Part shown: piece after piece, positions 42,711 through 55,350 of the stretch | Layout of the letters: every line of letters begins with the position of its first letter | How positions within the stretch are numbered: the first letter of the stretch is position 1 | DNA from: Tigriopus japonicus | Lineage: Eukaryota; Arthropoda; Copepoda; Harpacticoida; Harpacticidae | Direction: 5' to 3' | NCBI GenBank assembly: GCA_010645155.1 | Contig: JAAGOF010000251.1 | Span: 1,048,010 to 1,112,009, forward strand | Length of the DNA stretch: 64,000 nt | Notes under the pieces: model-generated | Databases searched by the model: none | What the model was told of the DNA's origin: nothing | What the model saw: only the letters and a program-made list of their open reading frames with translations | Position numbers and translations under genes: made by a program

Positions 42711-43975
42711 ATCATAGCATACGAGCTATTAGCTCATATGTTTTGCCTGCACCAAGGCGTGTTACAAGCATGCTTCCATTATTGACTTCAAGCGTATTTT
42801 AAGCCTGCTAGAGCATTTCTTACCAAATTTTAGGTTAAGCATCTAATACACAGAAGCTGGCATTCGTATGGCGTCGTTTTAGAGGCCTGAAAACGTTAAA
42901 GATGCGCAAAATGGATGGAAGTCAATTGATGAAGTATGCTTCAAGCATGGATCTCCAAACACAAAACATATGACCTAATTTGTCTTTTCATAAGATATTC
43001 CCTGGTTAAAAAGCCGTCATTCATTCAATGTGCTATATAATGATAAAAATTCAGGCTGAGATAAGTAAGAACTCAATTAAAAATATGACGAAAGTTTATG
43101 TGAAATAATCAAAAGCTCCTATTTAACACTTTTACCATATTTCAAATTCATGAAATAATTTTCAAATTGGAAAAATATTTTTTGGCAGTTCTAAGTCACT
43201 TAAATGTTAGATACTGTTGAAATGGGATATAAGAATAAGATTAACCCTATTTTGGAGAATGCGTCATGTCATCATATGGTTTATTATTTAATAGCGTAAT
43301 TAATTAAACGAATTAATAAATGAATTGTGTCCCAGGAAGTATTTGGGACAAATTTTTGTTAAGCCCCAATATCGATTTTACAAAAGAAAACTAAAATGAC
43401 CTGATGGGGACTAAGTTTCCGATTTTGTTAATTTGATTTTATAGTAATGCATTTTAGACTAATTCAGTTTATTGTAAGTAAGAATCTACAAATCAGACTT
43501 TGATGAAACGTAATGTTAAGTCATAATTTACATATGAAACTTATTGCAATTGTAAAGCTAAGAAAGTCAGTGTAAAATTTTATTTTATATTTGAGTGAAC
43601 AAACTTGACTTAAAAACAAGTATTTTTCTAAAAATGATCTTTGCACCTACAACTCTAAACTATTGTGTTTTAATAGTGACCGAGCATTACAGAATTCAAT
43701 TGCATTAATTTCTAACTCTCGGTATATATTTAAGACGAAATTTGAGTGCTCGATTTGGCCATCCTGACTTCAAAGGAAATTTAAACAGGAATCGAGGAGA
43801 TCGATTTCATGAACTTGCATTTTCCTCCTTCGATGCAATGAGCTTTTGGAGGGATGGGACGGTCATAATTAGAACCAAAAAGTACCAAATTTTATCCCTT
43901 TTAATATTGAATACATGGATTTAAATGAGTTTCATGAAAAAATAATTTCTGCCATTTTCTGCCTCTTTTTTCACA

Positions 43976-44036
43976 TGAATAAAAGCCATTTTCTGCCACC
44001 AATTTCTGCGAGGTGGCAGAAAGTGGCTTTTATTCA
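43976..44036. repeat. Strong short hairpin
   Basis: GAATAAAAGCCATTTTCTGC is answered by GCAGAAAGTGGCTTTTATTC around an 18-base centre. It lies 150 bp downstream of the DEG/ENaC stop codon on the opposite strand. It could be part of a MITE with TGGCAGAAA termini. Confidence 0.6.
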
Positions 44037-44190
44037 TTTGCCATCCATGATGCGAACACTTTATGCCTTAAGAAGTCTGTGTGCTGTTTATTGGTCAAAT
44101 GTATCATCAAATAGGTGAATAGGTGTTCAGTAACAATCTGTTTTCCCAAAGACCCCCAAAACAACTGTTTGATTGAATGCTTATTATCAA

Positions 44191-46755
44191 CTATTCAATA
44201 ACCTTGACTTGTTTTACTTGAAAGTGGTCCTTGATAACTCGCAAAATATATCGTCCAACCTCCAAAACTGAAAAGCCCAAATATAACCCAAGACTGCCTC
44301 CGACCGATGAAATGATAGATATGGCATCATACAATGGAAGTTCTTCTTCTAATGACATGCTAAGAGTGGAATATGCCAAGCGAATCGTCGTGACGTTGTT
44401 CCCGAAAGTCCTCGTTTCGGTAATTGAAGTGTCATATGATTGTTCATTGCAATTTTCTGGACATTTTTCGGAGAAATGCTTCTTAAAGAAAGCCTTTCTT
44501 TGAATGTCCATGACGAATTTTGTTTGGTTGAATGATGTACAAATCGGTTTGTTTTTTGCTACAACAAATTGATCTGAAAGAAAATTTGTATCATCTGGAA
44601 ACATTCATTGCCATCAATCAAGCAAGAAAGTTTTAAAAAAAACATAAGAAGACGTGTAAAGAAGAGTTTCCATAGTTGGAAAACATTATGGACGAAAACG
44701 TTCTTCCGGATTTTAGTGAATACTTTTAGATGAATACAAGCGCACAATAATGAAAAAAATAATACGGTCATAAAGTGCGCCATTTAGTGGATTATGTGTG
44801 GCAAGATAAATTTTTTCCTCCATCAACATTTGGGGCTTTAGTTTGTCCAAAACTGATGTATGATCGTTGCTATTTTCAAATAATACATGTGTATTGTGTG
44901 AAGTATGAGCTCTTGACACATCCAATGCACTAGATGGCGCACTTTCTAGACGTACTCTTTCGTCGAACAAAACAAATGGGTAGTCAGACTTAAAGTAGTC
45001 AGACTCTACAACGGTCATACTTAAGGCCAAATCGAAAGGTGAACGGCAATGAAATGGTTCTCTCAGTTCTTTCATGAACTTGTCAATACAATTATAAAAG
45101 TCCAAGGATTTCCAATCTTCACGACAAGGTTTATCGAGGTGAGGGAGCATCTTGTGAATACGTTTCCGTATTAGGATATCATTGATTGTCCCCGGGCGTA
45201 GATCTAGAACAACTTTCCTTGATGTGAGCCAATACTATATGAAAATAAAAACGTGTTGAAGTATTATCTACATTTACTGTAAAGGTGAACTTTAAATGCG
45301 GAAACTCAAGTATATTTTTTGCATCAAAAAATTAACTTATCGATAGGGCTGAATATTTTAGGTTAATTTTTTGGGCAAATTATGATATAATTAGGTTGCC
45401 CCAAATTACGTTTCAGGGCGAACCTTCGGTGATTCCCGAGGGTGAGGTAAAAAATTGATGCTTGTCAAGTGGAGCGGCAATATCCCCATAGTGTGGACAG
45501 CCTTCATCAGATCGCAGCTGCGTTCCGACTCCAGCAAAAACAAACAAACAAGAGATCGATATTTTTCGCCCTAAAGAATGAGATGAAATGATTGAAAACG
45601 AGAAACTGTTCGCTCAAAGGTGGCAGAATGTGGCGGTATGGGACCAAAAATGGCAGTGAGCACCCGTAATTGGCAGTATTTCAAACAAGGTTTGGCAAAG
45701 TCAGCTTGAAACCACCTGGTAACGCTGATTCGGCATGTTGATGGGATGAAAAACATTGTGGCTCTTACTCGTATTCTTTCTTACTTTGTTGCTTGGTTTT
45801 GTTTTTTAAAGACACTGGGGTTAGAAACCTCATTGTGCAAATGATTTTAGGATAAGAAAAAGTCAATATTAGGTTAAAAACTTAGTTTTAGGTAAAAGTT
45901 GCCTAAAAAGGCAAGAAAAAAGTCAATATTCGGTTGAAAACTTAGTTTTAGGTAAAATTGCCCAAAAAGGGGGTTTTAGGTCAAAACCTAGGGTTTTAGG
46001 TAAAACCTGAGATATTCAGCCCTACTTATCGACAAAGCTGCGTACCACATGCACATTAATGATTTACAGTAATTTGTCATTAAAAAGTAAATATTTTTGC
46101 ATTGAACCTTAAATATCTGAAATTCATTGAAACATGATTTCACCTAGTTTCCTTTGTGACTGAGGCACGATGTGGCTTTCTTCAAAAAGTATCGATAAAC
46201 GCCGAAGTTACTTTCGTCATTGATTCCTTACCTGGTTTATGAGCGTCAACTCCATGCCATCGTCATGAATATACATTTTGAATCTTCCTGCTTCGTTGTC
46301 GTCGAAAATGTGGTTTAAATCAATCTTCAAAGAAGCGTCTACTGTTACAGAGAAATCTTCCAAGATGAAAGTTAAGCATTTTCCATTGTACCATGTGCTT
46401 ACTTCCTACGATAAACATGACATAATTCAAACATTTGTCAAACATTCCAACATGTGCACATCATACTTTGAAGTATTGGTTTTGGTCCAACCTCTGCGCT
46501 TGTTTTTTATTTTCAACCAGTACTGCATTTCGAATAATCTCTTGGAAAGAATACGTTGACAAATCGAACAGATTGGATGAGCTTTCGGAGGTGATGGGCC
46601 ACTTTGGTATTCCCTCATAGTTAGAAGTAAACTGGAGAATGTCCCAAGATTCTCTGGATAAGCCATGTTTGGCAAGACGAGATTGCGAAATTGGCGGATC
46701 GGGACATATTGAAATTCGCGGCAAGTTGGCCAGGCCTGTTGACGGCGAAATGTTC
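44191..46755 (-). CDS. DEG/ENaC (pickpocket-type) cation channel, 5' end not located
   Basis: Exons on the minus strand: 46467-46755, 46232-46405, 44766-45234 and 44191-44594. Junction phases are consistent. The exon at 46755 carries LPRISICPDPPIS, the usual post-TM1 segment (FPxVTIC). The next has STWYNGKCLTF, typical of the extracellular domain; the third runs from YWLTSRKVVLDLRPGT to ATHNPLNGALYD; the last has KCPENCNEQSYDTS and the second membrane segment SSVGGSLGLYLGFSVLEV with the G-x-S type selectivity region. Known role: trimeric sodium channel of sensory or epithelial cells. The donor at 44765 and acceptor at 44595 are my best choice, not certain. The first membrane segment must lie upstream; a hydrophobic stretch AIYMINYWVSLKFSEIVV near 46840-46890 is a candidate but its splice phase did not fit. 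Confidence 0.8.
45344..46024. mobile_element. hAT-type element in a DEG/ENaC intron
   Basis: Ends TAGGGCTGAATATTTTAGG and, from the right, TAGGGCTGAATATCTCAGG. The 8-bp duplication CTTATCGA is exact at 45336-45343 and 46025-46032. It contains a fragment of the repeat also seen at 21420-21590 and repeated TTTTAGGTAAAA words near the right end. It lies wholly inside the 45235-46231 intron. Confidence 0.88.
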
Positions 46756-47239
46756 CTGGCAAAAATGAGAGCAAAGCGATTGCAACAATGTTTTTGCGAT
46801 GCTAACAACTATTTCAGAGAATTTTAAAGAAACCCAATAATTTATCATATAGATGGCCATCGCACAATTCATCACACCCTGAACACTGTCTGCTTGGGTG
46901 TCCTCTCTTGCTCTCAAAATGAACAACCAGCCATCAGAGCTAGCCCTTTGAAAGAGGCTAAATTGTGCTTTAATCTAAGAGAAAAGTGACAAACAGTGCC
47001 ATCTTGAGAGCAAACCGAATCTGGGTGCTTCAGCTAGATTTTTGCCCTGAATTATTATTGCTCAACATGAATTTTTGACTAGGCTCCAAAAAGTCTCGAA
47101 AAAATGGAGAGAAATCAATTTTAAGATCCAAGCTGCAATTTTGGCAAAAAGTTTATGCTGAGACAAGCTATGTTATCAAGAGACAAAAAATGCAACAAAA
47201 ATGGACTAACATATGGATCATAGACATGGATAGAAGTTA

Positions 47240-48532
47240 CAGGGTAGGGCAGAAGTATTGGCACAAACTTTAAAACAGGTATAAGAACATTAAGAATAAG
47301 TGCTACGAGTTGGTACACGTAATATGAGTGAAATTTATTTTCGAGCCTCTTAACAACAATTTTATTCAATATGGCTTCCATTGGCCTTGATTACTGATTC
47401 CAAGCGCCGATTGAAGGCACAGCATGCCTTCACGACCTTGGCCATTTTGAAGGTGGCCATGATCCTCTTCAAGGAGGACCTCAGGCTCTTTAGGCTGTTG
47501 TGGGGATCTTTGTTGACCTTCCTCCTCAGCTCATACCACAACTAGTAATCACACAGGCTGAGGTCTGGGCTGTTGGAAGGCCAAACATCAGGTGGCACAA
47601 CCACATCAAACTTGCCGTTCAGGAAATTCATCAACTTCTTGGAGGCATGGCATGGGGCGCTGTCCTGAACTCACATAAATTTGTCATCTGGAGGGTAGGA
47701 AGAGGTCGGACAAAGCAACACAACTTTCTCCAGGACGTCCAGATAGGCATTGGTGTTCATAGTGGCTCCAAGGGGGAAAATGTGGGCCGGCATCACTTTT
47801 CCGTCACTAGTGATGAGGCCAAAGACCATAATAATCTTTTCGGGATTTTTGGTTTTCATCTTGGGAGTGACCTCAGACTTATTTTTGGCAATATCCCGAT
47901 CATTTTGAGATTTGAAGGAGCCATTGACTGTGAAGAAAGACTCATCAGAGAAAAGCTTGATGATGCCTGGATTCACTTTTGAGAGTCTCCGCAATTTCTT
48001 CCCTCTTTCCAGCCTTATAGCTTTCATCTTCTTAGTGAGGATGTGTCACTTTCCTTTGATATGGCACTTTAATCCCAGATCCAAATCAATGGCCTTGGAG
48101 ATGGTTCTCGTGCTCACGGACCTCCTTGATGCATGTGATGCCAGTGACACGGAAGGATCAGTATTGATGGACTTCTTTAAACCGGTCAAAAACCTCGGTG
48201 TCCGCTTTTTGGCCTTGTGTGGTCCTCAATGGATATGGCCAATGTCCATGCCAAGTTTCAGCCACTTAACGACCCTGTAGACGGGGCCTCCTGGGGTATT
48301 TTGTGGCATCTATGATGGTTTTGGCATTGTTGCCGGCCGAGTACAATTCGGCAATGACATTTCGCCTGGCCCCCTGGATCTTCATGATGATTATTTAGAG
48401 AAAATCGTACTTTATTTAGAATTGTCTATTTGGTTTACAAGATTCAAGAAAATTCAGTTGAATTAGAATTTGGTGCCAAATTAAAAAGTTAGTGTAGTTC
48501 AAACTTCAGAGGAAATATTCTGCCCTGGCACG
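47240..48532 (-). mobile_element. Mariner-type transposon (1.29 kb), decayed
   Basis: TA dinucleotides flank both ends (47238-47239 and 48533-48534). Inward ends CAGGGTAGGGCAGAA and CGTGCCAGGGCAGAA share the AGGGCAGAA core. The interior encodes a mariner-family transposase on the minus strand. Confidence 0.85.
47362..48385 (-). pseudogene. Mariner-family transposase of DD37D type, with stops and a frameshift
   Basis: It reads from MKIQGARRNVIAELYSAGNN through RTPRFLTGLKKSINTDPS, FSDESFFTVNG (first catalytic Asp), QNDRDIA, GLITSDGKVMPAHIFP, QDSAPCHAS (second Asp) and WPSNSPDLSLCDY (third Asp) to NGSHIE and stop. Counting from the second to the third catalytic Asp gives 37 intervening residues, the spacing of the maT group rather than the 34 of classic mariner. 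In-frame stops lie after GHIH, after KGK and directly after CDY, and a frameshift lies near KTIIDATKY. All three catalytic aspartates remain. Confidence 0.85.
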
Positions 48533-48689
48533 TATTGTGTGTGTGGAGTGCGAGTGAATGAATAAAAAATGAATTTCAATCGACGAAATCCATTGATATT
48601 TCATAGAAGTTGAATTTTGCCCTTACAGGATCCACATTTGCTCTTCATCATGTCAGCAATCTGAATTGGAAATGGTCACCATTATAGTT

Positions 48690-49180
48690 GGTATGTTAAG
48701 CATGAGCCAAGGTGTGCTTGTAGCATTGACTTCAAGTCAACTTCAAGTAAACCTTCTCACTATTTGACCATAACATGAGGTTTGATTGACGAGAAGCATG
48801 GCTGGAAGCATGTGAAGAGGGAAGTTCTCCGGCGTTGTTAAAGGATTCCCATTGGAACACTTCAACGCCGATCGAACCAACTCCAAGCCAACTTCCTTTC
48901 AGTGTTTCTTTGAATTAGCTGTCAAAAAATGCGCGCCCTTGACCTGTTCTTGAGCGCGGGGTTGAAAAGGGTACGAGGAAGAGAAAAAAGGAGAATGTGA
49001 GGTAGCTGAAATGAGGGGGTGAAGGCTTTGAAAGCGGGGGCGCGAATGATCATAGATGTTCGGGAATTTCAAGATAGAAACGGACCGTCACATTCAAGAA
49101 AAGCCAAATCGATGGAGAAAACAAGGCAAGCACACTCTGGAGAAAACTAGCAGATCAACTACCTAGCTTTGCCCTCCAAA
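48690..49180 (+). repeat. Dispersed repeat, copy B (empty site)
   Basis: Direct repeat of 42010-42710 without the 166-bp MITE. No coding potential seen. Confidence 0.75.
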
Positions 49181-49825
49181 CATATGAGCTTATGTTAATC
49201 AGGTTTTAAATCAGCTGACATTCAAAATTCACATAAGCAAACGCCAGTTTTACTTAAGATATTCCCGTTTCCTGTACCACGGCCTCTCACACTTTATTGA
49301 GACAGTTATTTGGCCTAACTGACCATTTCGTTTTTAATTTTTCTTTTCATTTCCATTTGCTACATTTTTATTGTAATTTTTAAAATCACAGTTGAGAAAA
49401 AAATGTTTAGTTATGTCAACCCACTTTACTCTCCATTTCCTGAAAAGTGTTGATGGTTTATTGGATATCTTTAAACGCACTTGAGGAATCGAGCTTCATT
49501 TGAAATATCTCTCCAAGTACGGAATTCAGATTCAAAGCATTGGCAAGATTTGAAACATTCTTATTTCCGATTGAAATCTTGACCGCATAACAACACCTAA
49601 CCAAGGCAGAAAAGGGCGAATCTTTACAACGATCTTACTGTAAATTGACGTTGCCAAACAAATCAAAGGGCTTTTAAAGAGTGTCAAAACGTCGTGAATG
49701 CACGAATATAAAGATTTGACCACAGATGGCGAACCTCAACCAAACAAGGACAACGAGCAACCAATTTGAATCAACTTGACAACTTCAAAAACGTCAATAG
49801 TGATGCAAGAAAGAATAGACATGAC

Positions 49826-50401
49826 CAGGGCCACCATATAGTTGCAAATTAAACTTTACAATGTATTTACCAAAATCTTCAATATTTGTCCTAAATTACA
49901 AAAATTGGGAAAATTTCACAAAAATGTGGAAAAATTGCTTGTTTCGTTGAAATTTCTCCAGAAAAGTTGGGGAGTTCAAGTGTCAAAATTAATGTTAAAC
50001 AACCCAACATTATAAATTGGAGTTGAATCATAAAACATATTTTATCTTTGGGGCCAGCAGATACTTGTAACTTACAATTATCAATTTTATTACAAAAATC
50101 TGCGATTTTTGTTCAAAATTACAAAAGTGTAAGAAAGGATGGCAAAATCAAAATAGGAAAGGAACCAGAGAGGATTTATTTTCTTTGCCACAGCATGTAT
50201 ATAGTATTTCTGCTTTTCCAAGTTTTGAAGTACGCGTTACAGATGATGGGGGTTTAGGAAAAGGTCAGCTTCTACTGAAATTAATGAGCAAAGTGATTGT
50301 AAAATTACCAAAAAATCAGATTTCATTACACTATTTCTCAAAATAATAATAAAAAATACTACATTTTTGACAATATTTTTTACCAAACTTTGGTGGCTCT
50401 G
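49826..50401. mobile_element. hAT-type element, 576 bp
   Basis: Ends CAGGGCCACCA and, from the right, CAGAGCCACCAAAG. The 8-bp duplication GACATGAC is exact at 49818-49825 and 50402-50409. The interior is A-rich with AATTACAAAA words and no ORF of note. A related fragment may lie at 54645-54850. Confidence 0.88.
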
Positions 50402-50409
50402 GACATGAC

Positions 50410-51000
50410 GCCTTGAATGGCGGCCAACAGGAAAACTTACTATTTTTGAAAACCTATTTCTAACAAAAAACTTTAAGACTACTATACAGTCCTATGATAG
50501 TTTCAAATATTGCAAAAAAGATTATTATTATTATCATTTATATTATTCGTCTACTGTAACGTTTTAAACATTTGGCATGTTATTTTTTTAATATATATAT
50601 CATAATTAGAGCCGCAAAAATAATGCAAATAAACTTTGTACAAAGTGTATAACATAAGTGAAAAATGACCCAAAAATGCCAATAAAATGTCGAAAAATGC
50701 AAATACAAGAGCCCCAAATCCTACTACAATAGAAAAAAACAGTGTTACAAGGTCAGCCCAAGATTTCTTGGTTCTGGATCAGGATCAGTTCGGCAACTTT
50801 TCAGATTGGATTGGTTCGGTTTCAAACTGAAATTATTTACATAGGTATAACATATACATGTATAATATTCCGACTTAACTTCAGTTTAAGGTTTTTGGAT
50901 CCAACTCGCGACAAGCTGACCTAATCCTAACTGAGCCGATTCAATACTGAGCCGACTCATGGCTCCTCTGGATCCATTCTTGAATGCTAACAATTTTTTT
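50410..51000. other. Intergenic stretch without a recognisable gene
   Basis: A+T-rich. Degenerate GATTCGGTTC-like words around 50770-50950 suggest an old repeat, but no boundaries can be set. Confidence 0.35.
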
Positions 51001-51004
51001 TTGG

Positions 51005-51170
51005 TTGCGGATTTGCTACTACTGCTACAAGGAATGTGATTTCCTATAAACAAGGGTTTCTCCCGACAGCTTCAATCCGATACCCAACAGGATTCGAACC
51101 TATGCCGTCTGGGGAAGCACTTACGCAACCTACACGCTAGTACGCTCGGCTATTCTGGCTTCCTTACACT
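51005..51170 (-). mobile_element. tRNA-derived SINE, second family
   Basis: On the minus strand: AGCCGAGCGTACTAGCGTG followed by GTAGGTTGCG (A-box region), then ATAGGTTCGAATCCTG (B box). This resembles class II (Leu/Ser) tRNAs. A body GGATTGAAGCTGTCGGGAG and a tail with A run follow. Not a functional tRNA: arms do not close well. Confidence 0.75.
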
Positions 51171-51179
51171 CTGGCTTCA

Positions 51180-52850
51180 CAAGAACCACTGTATTAGAGG
51201 ACGAATTTCAGACCAGTGTCCATGACGTCATCAATACACTTTGCGTTGGATCATCATTGATCCGTCATTAATTCTAGGTTGAGAGAAGTTCAACATTCAT
51301 GTGTGAGGAAAAAAGAATTCAGTCAGGGACGCCACTCAAACATGTCACAATCCATTCATTTCTTTTCATAAGCAAAGCTCATTCTTTACATTACATTTTG
51401 AAAAATAATTTGAAATTTTGAAGTTATTGAAAGATTTACTAGAATCAATAGTCTTTTCTAATAATGTTTCTTTTGCCCATGTCAACCTTGGTTTACTTTG
51501 AGAATTCTCCATGTGGTGTCAGTGTTTGTTTGTTTGACAGGGTGACCACTTGAACAAAAGGTTCAATGAGTGGGGCAACATTTCTTATCTTCTTTAGAAC
51601 ATAAATTGTGTTCTTTTCATCTTTTAACTCAATATTTAAGCCAGTGTTTGAAAGTGGTCGTTGAACTATTCTTGAAGAGGGTTGTTCAATGTTGGATATA
51701 AGTGTTCAATTTAGGTTAGGAACCAACCCTAATCAATGTGGTCACCTTAAGAAACGTGCGACCATTGTGAATTGAGCTTTGAAGAAGAGGCCACTCAAAA
51801 GCCTTGTGGATTTTACTGATGGGAACAAGCTGCAGCTTGAAGAGGAGCTTGGGCCAAGCAACAATTTTCAGCTGTGCTTGAAAGCTTGCAAGCACTTTCA
51901 AGCACTTTCACACAATGTCATGTTTGTCAGTTAAAATTCAATTTGTTGGCCACCAGAAAAGGAGTAAAATAGTTTGCACTCAAGTTAAACAAAGTAAATT
52001 CACATAGCCCCTAAGAAAGCAAATATCTTGACAAATTTATGCAAAAGAATTGGTAAATTCTGCAACAGCATAGGAGTTTCTGCTTCTATTTATAGATCAG
52101 GCAAAAAGGACCACAAATAGCTTGGCAACCCTGCTATTAACTGTAGGTCCTCTGAGCTCTGGCTTGAATGCGTGGTTAGGCTTGAGGCAGCTGAAATGGA
52201 AACAAGCCCAGCTTGAAAATTTGAAGTGCTTGATAGCTTGGGAAATCCCATCAGTAGTGGATTTACCTCTCATTCTGTTCACCTTGCCATCTCCAAGTGT
52301 CACATTCTAGTGTTTTAGTGCACAAAGAGATCCAGTTGTGCTGATTGAGAAAGAAAATTAGGATGGGTCGTGTGTGGCCCTTCAAAGCAAAAGAGGGCTT
52401 TACTTCATCCTTCTTTCTTTCTTCCAATCAAAGACCATCGTATTCTCCATTGATGAGAACTGCTCAAAGTCAATTGTGTCACTTATGTGTTTGTACAGCG
52501 TGCTTTTGAGCCTTTCATCTTACTCTCAGATGATTCAATGGCTGGATGGATGGACAAGAAATGGATCGTAGGATTCATAAAAAGGTTCAGTGAATATTGG
52601 TTTTCTCTTGTCACTACTGCAAACTTTGGTGTGGTGATTCAACATGAAAATGAATGGGAAAAAGCGATGGAATCATCACCAGTTAGTTAAGAACAAGCAC
52701 GTGGAATTGAAGTGGCAACTGTCAGATACAGAGACAGACTACTTTTGGCTGAAGACTCACAACTTTGAGAAAGATCAACTATGTGAAGACCAGTCAACAC
52801 AAGATATCAATGGTTAACCAACCACAAGAGAGCACCTTCATGCATAGATT
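51180..52850. other. Intergenic stretch without a recognisable gene
   Basis: Several ORFs of 60-70 codons lack any motif I know. TTGGCAACCCTGC occurs near 52121 and a MITE-like fragment at 51181. Confidence 0.35.
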
Positions 52851-52859
52851 GGACTACAT

Positions 52860-53260
52860 CCACAAAGATGCTAAAATTTGCGGTTGATTTGAAGCTCATT
52901 GTGATTATCTTGCAACCTCAAGATGAGATGAGTCCAAAGTGCCTTGAACTCAAATGAAGAATGGGCCTTGAATAATGGAATGACCTTCAATGTGGATAAG
53001 TGTAAGATGACGAGGTTTGGAAAGAGGCCAAAAACCTCTCCCAAGGATATTCTGAAAGGCCAGGAACTTGAGAGCATAGACATGGAAACAGACCTTGGTA
53101 TCATATTGGATTGTAACATAAAATTCCGTGAACACTGCTGATATCGTCATATGGGCGAGTAGAATGATGGGTCTCGTGAGACGCACTTTCACTATGAGGG
53201 AAAAGAAAATTGAAACTAAACTGTACAAAGTGTAGTTAGACTTATACTAGAGTATAACAT
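52860..53260 (+). pseudogene. LINE reverse-transcriptase C-terminal fragment
   Basis: WALNNGMTFNVDKCKMTRFG, then LKGQELESIDMETDLGI and IKFREHC match the segment after the RT active site in CR1/Jockey-type LINEs (W..x.M.FN..KCK, DLG). The frame then breaks; TFTMREKKIETKLYKV follows in another frame to a stop. The rest of the element is absent. Confidence 0.75.
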
Positions 53261-53299
53261 GACTTTTTGCTCTCCTTGAAATGTTAAAAAATACAACCA

Positions 53300-54640
53300 T
53301 TCACTTGAACACACGTTCTCCTTTTCTTTTCTCTGATTTCTCTGGTTATTTGCCATTGTTAAAATGTTGTTATGTTCCGCCGTTCACTCATAAACGAATG
53401 TTATTAGTAAAAATAATCAAAATTCATTGGAATCAAAGGCAGTCATCACATGACCTAAATTCCCGGTGTCGGCCCTAAGCTGTAGGTCCTTCAAACTTGA
53501 AATGAATCCTTCATAGAGTCATCCTTGGGCTTCCTTAAAAATACATGGAAAAATGGAAGTAGAGGACATATTTCAGGTTTAACCTTTAACCATTTTGTCT
53601 AATTAAACTTTAATTTCCACCAACCCGTAATTTATTCGTCTCTATTGTCAAAATTAGCATATAATGCAAAAAAGACCAAAAAGTGCAAATGCGATGTTTC
53701 AGTTTTTTTTTACTTGAACACAAGAATTTAATCTTCAGCAACCTTTAAACATGCACCTACAACGTTAGTAACAAGAGTCAATGAGAGATGTTCATACCTT
53801 AATATAAGAAGGTTTTTTTACATGTTGGTTTGTCAAAATATCTTTCTCTTAATCATAATTTATCTTTCATTCAACCCTGGTAATTACGTAGGGGTTTTGA
53901 GTGCTAAAATTTTACTTGGAAGCCTCCATTGAAAAAAACGTCAGCAACTAAGTCTTTCAGGACTTTTTCAAAAGGAGAAAAAAGTTGAAAATATTTTGTC
54001 AATCAATCAGGCAAGCCAAAAGCAAAAAAAAGTGTCTCTGTTTTTCCAATAATGAGCGAAAATGCAAAAAATATCGACAAAAATCGACAAAAATGGAAAA
54101 TATGTAAATTAGCAACATCTTCTCGTCCAATGTTTCCAATTTAGATACTGAAGAATAAACTTACGATATGGAAAAAGTTGTCCGTCCTTGAGAAAACTTG
54201 ACAAAGAGTTCCCAACATTGAAATGAAAATCCAGCCAAACAAAGACAATACAACATGAGTTGTGCAGACTTCTCAAGCATTTTCTTGGACTAAGAATGTT
54301 GATCATTGTTCAGGAGAACAAAGAGAATTATTCAAATATGGGCGGAGATTGTTGTACTGGAATGGTTATATCAGAATTCGGATAATGAAGGCTGGGCGAT
54401 GCATGTGAATGTCAAAACTGAAGTATCAGACGATTTAATGAACGGAATAACCGTTGAATGACAAAGGTGTTATAACCAAGGCCGCTGAATACTTCTTACT
54501 TCATAACTTTGAAAAGCAGAAAAACTAAAAACAAACTGTTACAACGATGACAAATCCTCCCTTCTTCCTTTCCTATTTTGATCTTGCCATCCTTTCTTCC
54601 ACTTTTGTAATGTTGAACGAAATTGTAAATTATAGTTTAC
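53300..54640. other. Intergenic stretch without a recognisable gene
   Basis: A+T-rich, with AAAAATxGACAAAAATGG words near 54070. No gene evidence on either strand. Confidence 0.35.
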
Positions 54641-54644
54641 GAGT

Positions 54645-54850
54645 ATCTGGTGGCCCCAAAGATAAAAAATGTTTTATGTTGCAAGTACAATCTATAATTT
54701 TGGGTTGTTCTCTAATTTTAATTTTGACACATAAACTAAGCTTTTTCTTGAAAAATTTCAACCAAACATGCACTTTTTCCACATTTTTGAGAAGTTTTCC
54801 TAATTTTTATAATTTTGGACAAAATTGAAGAATTTGGTAATTACATTGTA
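54645..54850 (-). repeat. Fragment probably related to the hAT element at 49826
   Basis: GGTGGCCCCAAAGATAAA at the left and TTTGGACAAAATTGAAG at the right resemble, inverted, parts of 49830-50050. No duplication or ends found. Confidence 0.35.
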
Positions 54851-55350
54851 AAATGGACAATCTGGAAAATCTGTTTCTTGCTGGACAATCTAGCAATGAA
54901 CAGCTTAGACCTTCGATTGAGATCTATTTTGAAATGATTTTCTAGTACTACTTTGTAGTATTCACACCAAGTTTTTCTCTTTGGATAGCCTGCCCTTTTA
55001 GCGCTTCTATGAAAAGGGAATAAATACTTCGAAACTTGTTTGAGAATCCGTGAAAGATTGAACACCTAGAAATGTGAACCTGAATTTTTTAAAATTAGTT
55101 TCTAAGGATTAAAATGTTGAATTTTTACTCTCAAAATCCCAAGAGTTTTCGGTTAAACTTATCAAATTATCCCCTAGGAATCTTGTTCTGCAAGTGAAAA
55201 AGGATAATAAAAGTTCGCCAATTACATGCCCAAAAATGTAATTAATGATAATTACAATTACTTGGCCCAAAAATGCAATTGATTACTATTGCATGTAATT
55301 GTAACTGAAATTACAATTATTCTCCATCCATGTGTTAGAGAACCACTCTA

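Noticed and set aside
46621..46926. 101-codon minus-strand ORF as first exon of the DEG/ENaC gene
   Set aside because: It contains a hydrophobic stretch suited to the first membrane segment, but no donor of the right phase joins it to the exon starting at 46755, so it was left out of the gene model.
47500..47982. 160-codon plus-strand ORF
   Set aside because: Antisense shadow of the mariner transposase, whose catalytic motifs are on the minus strand.
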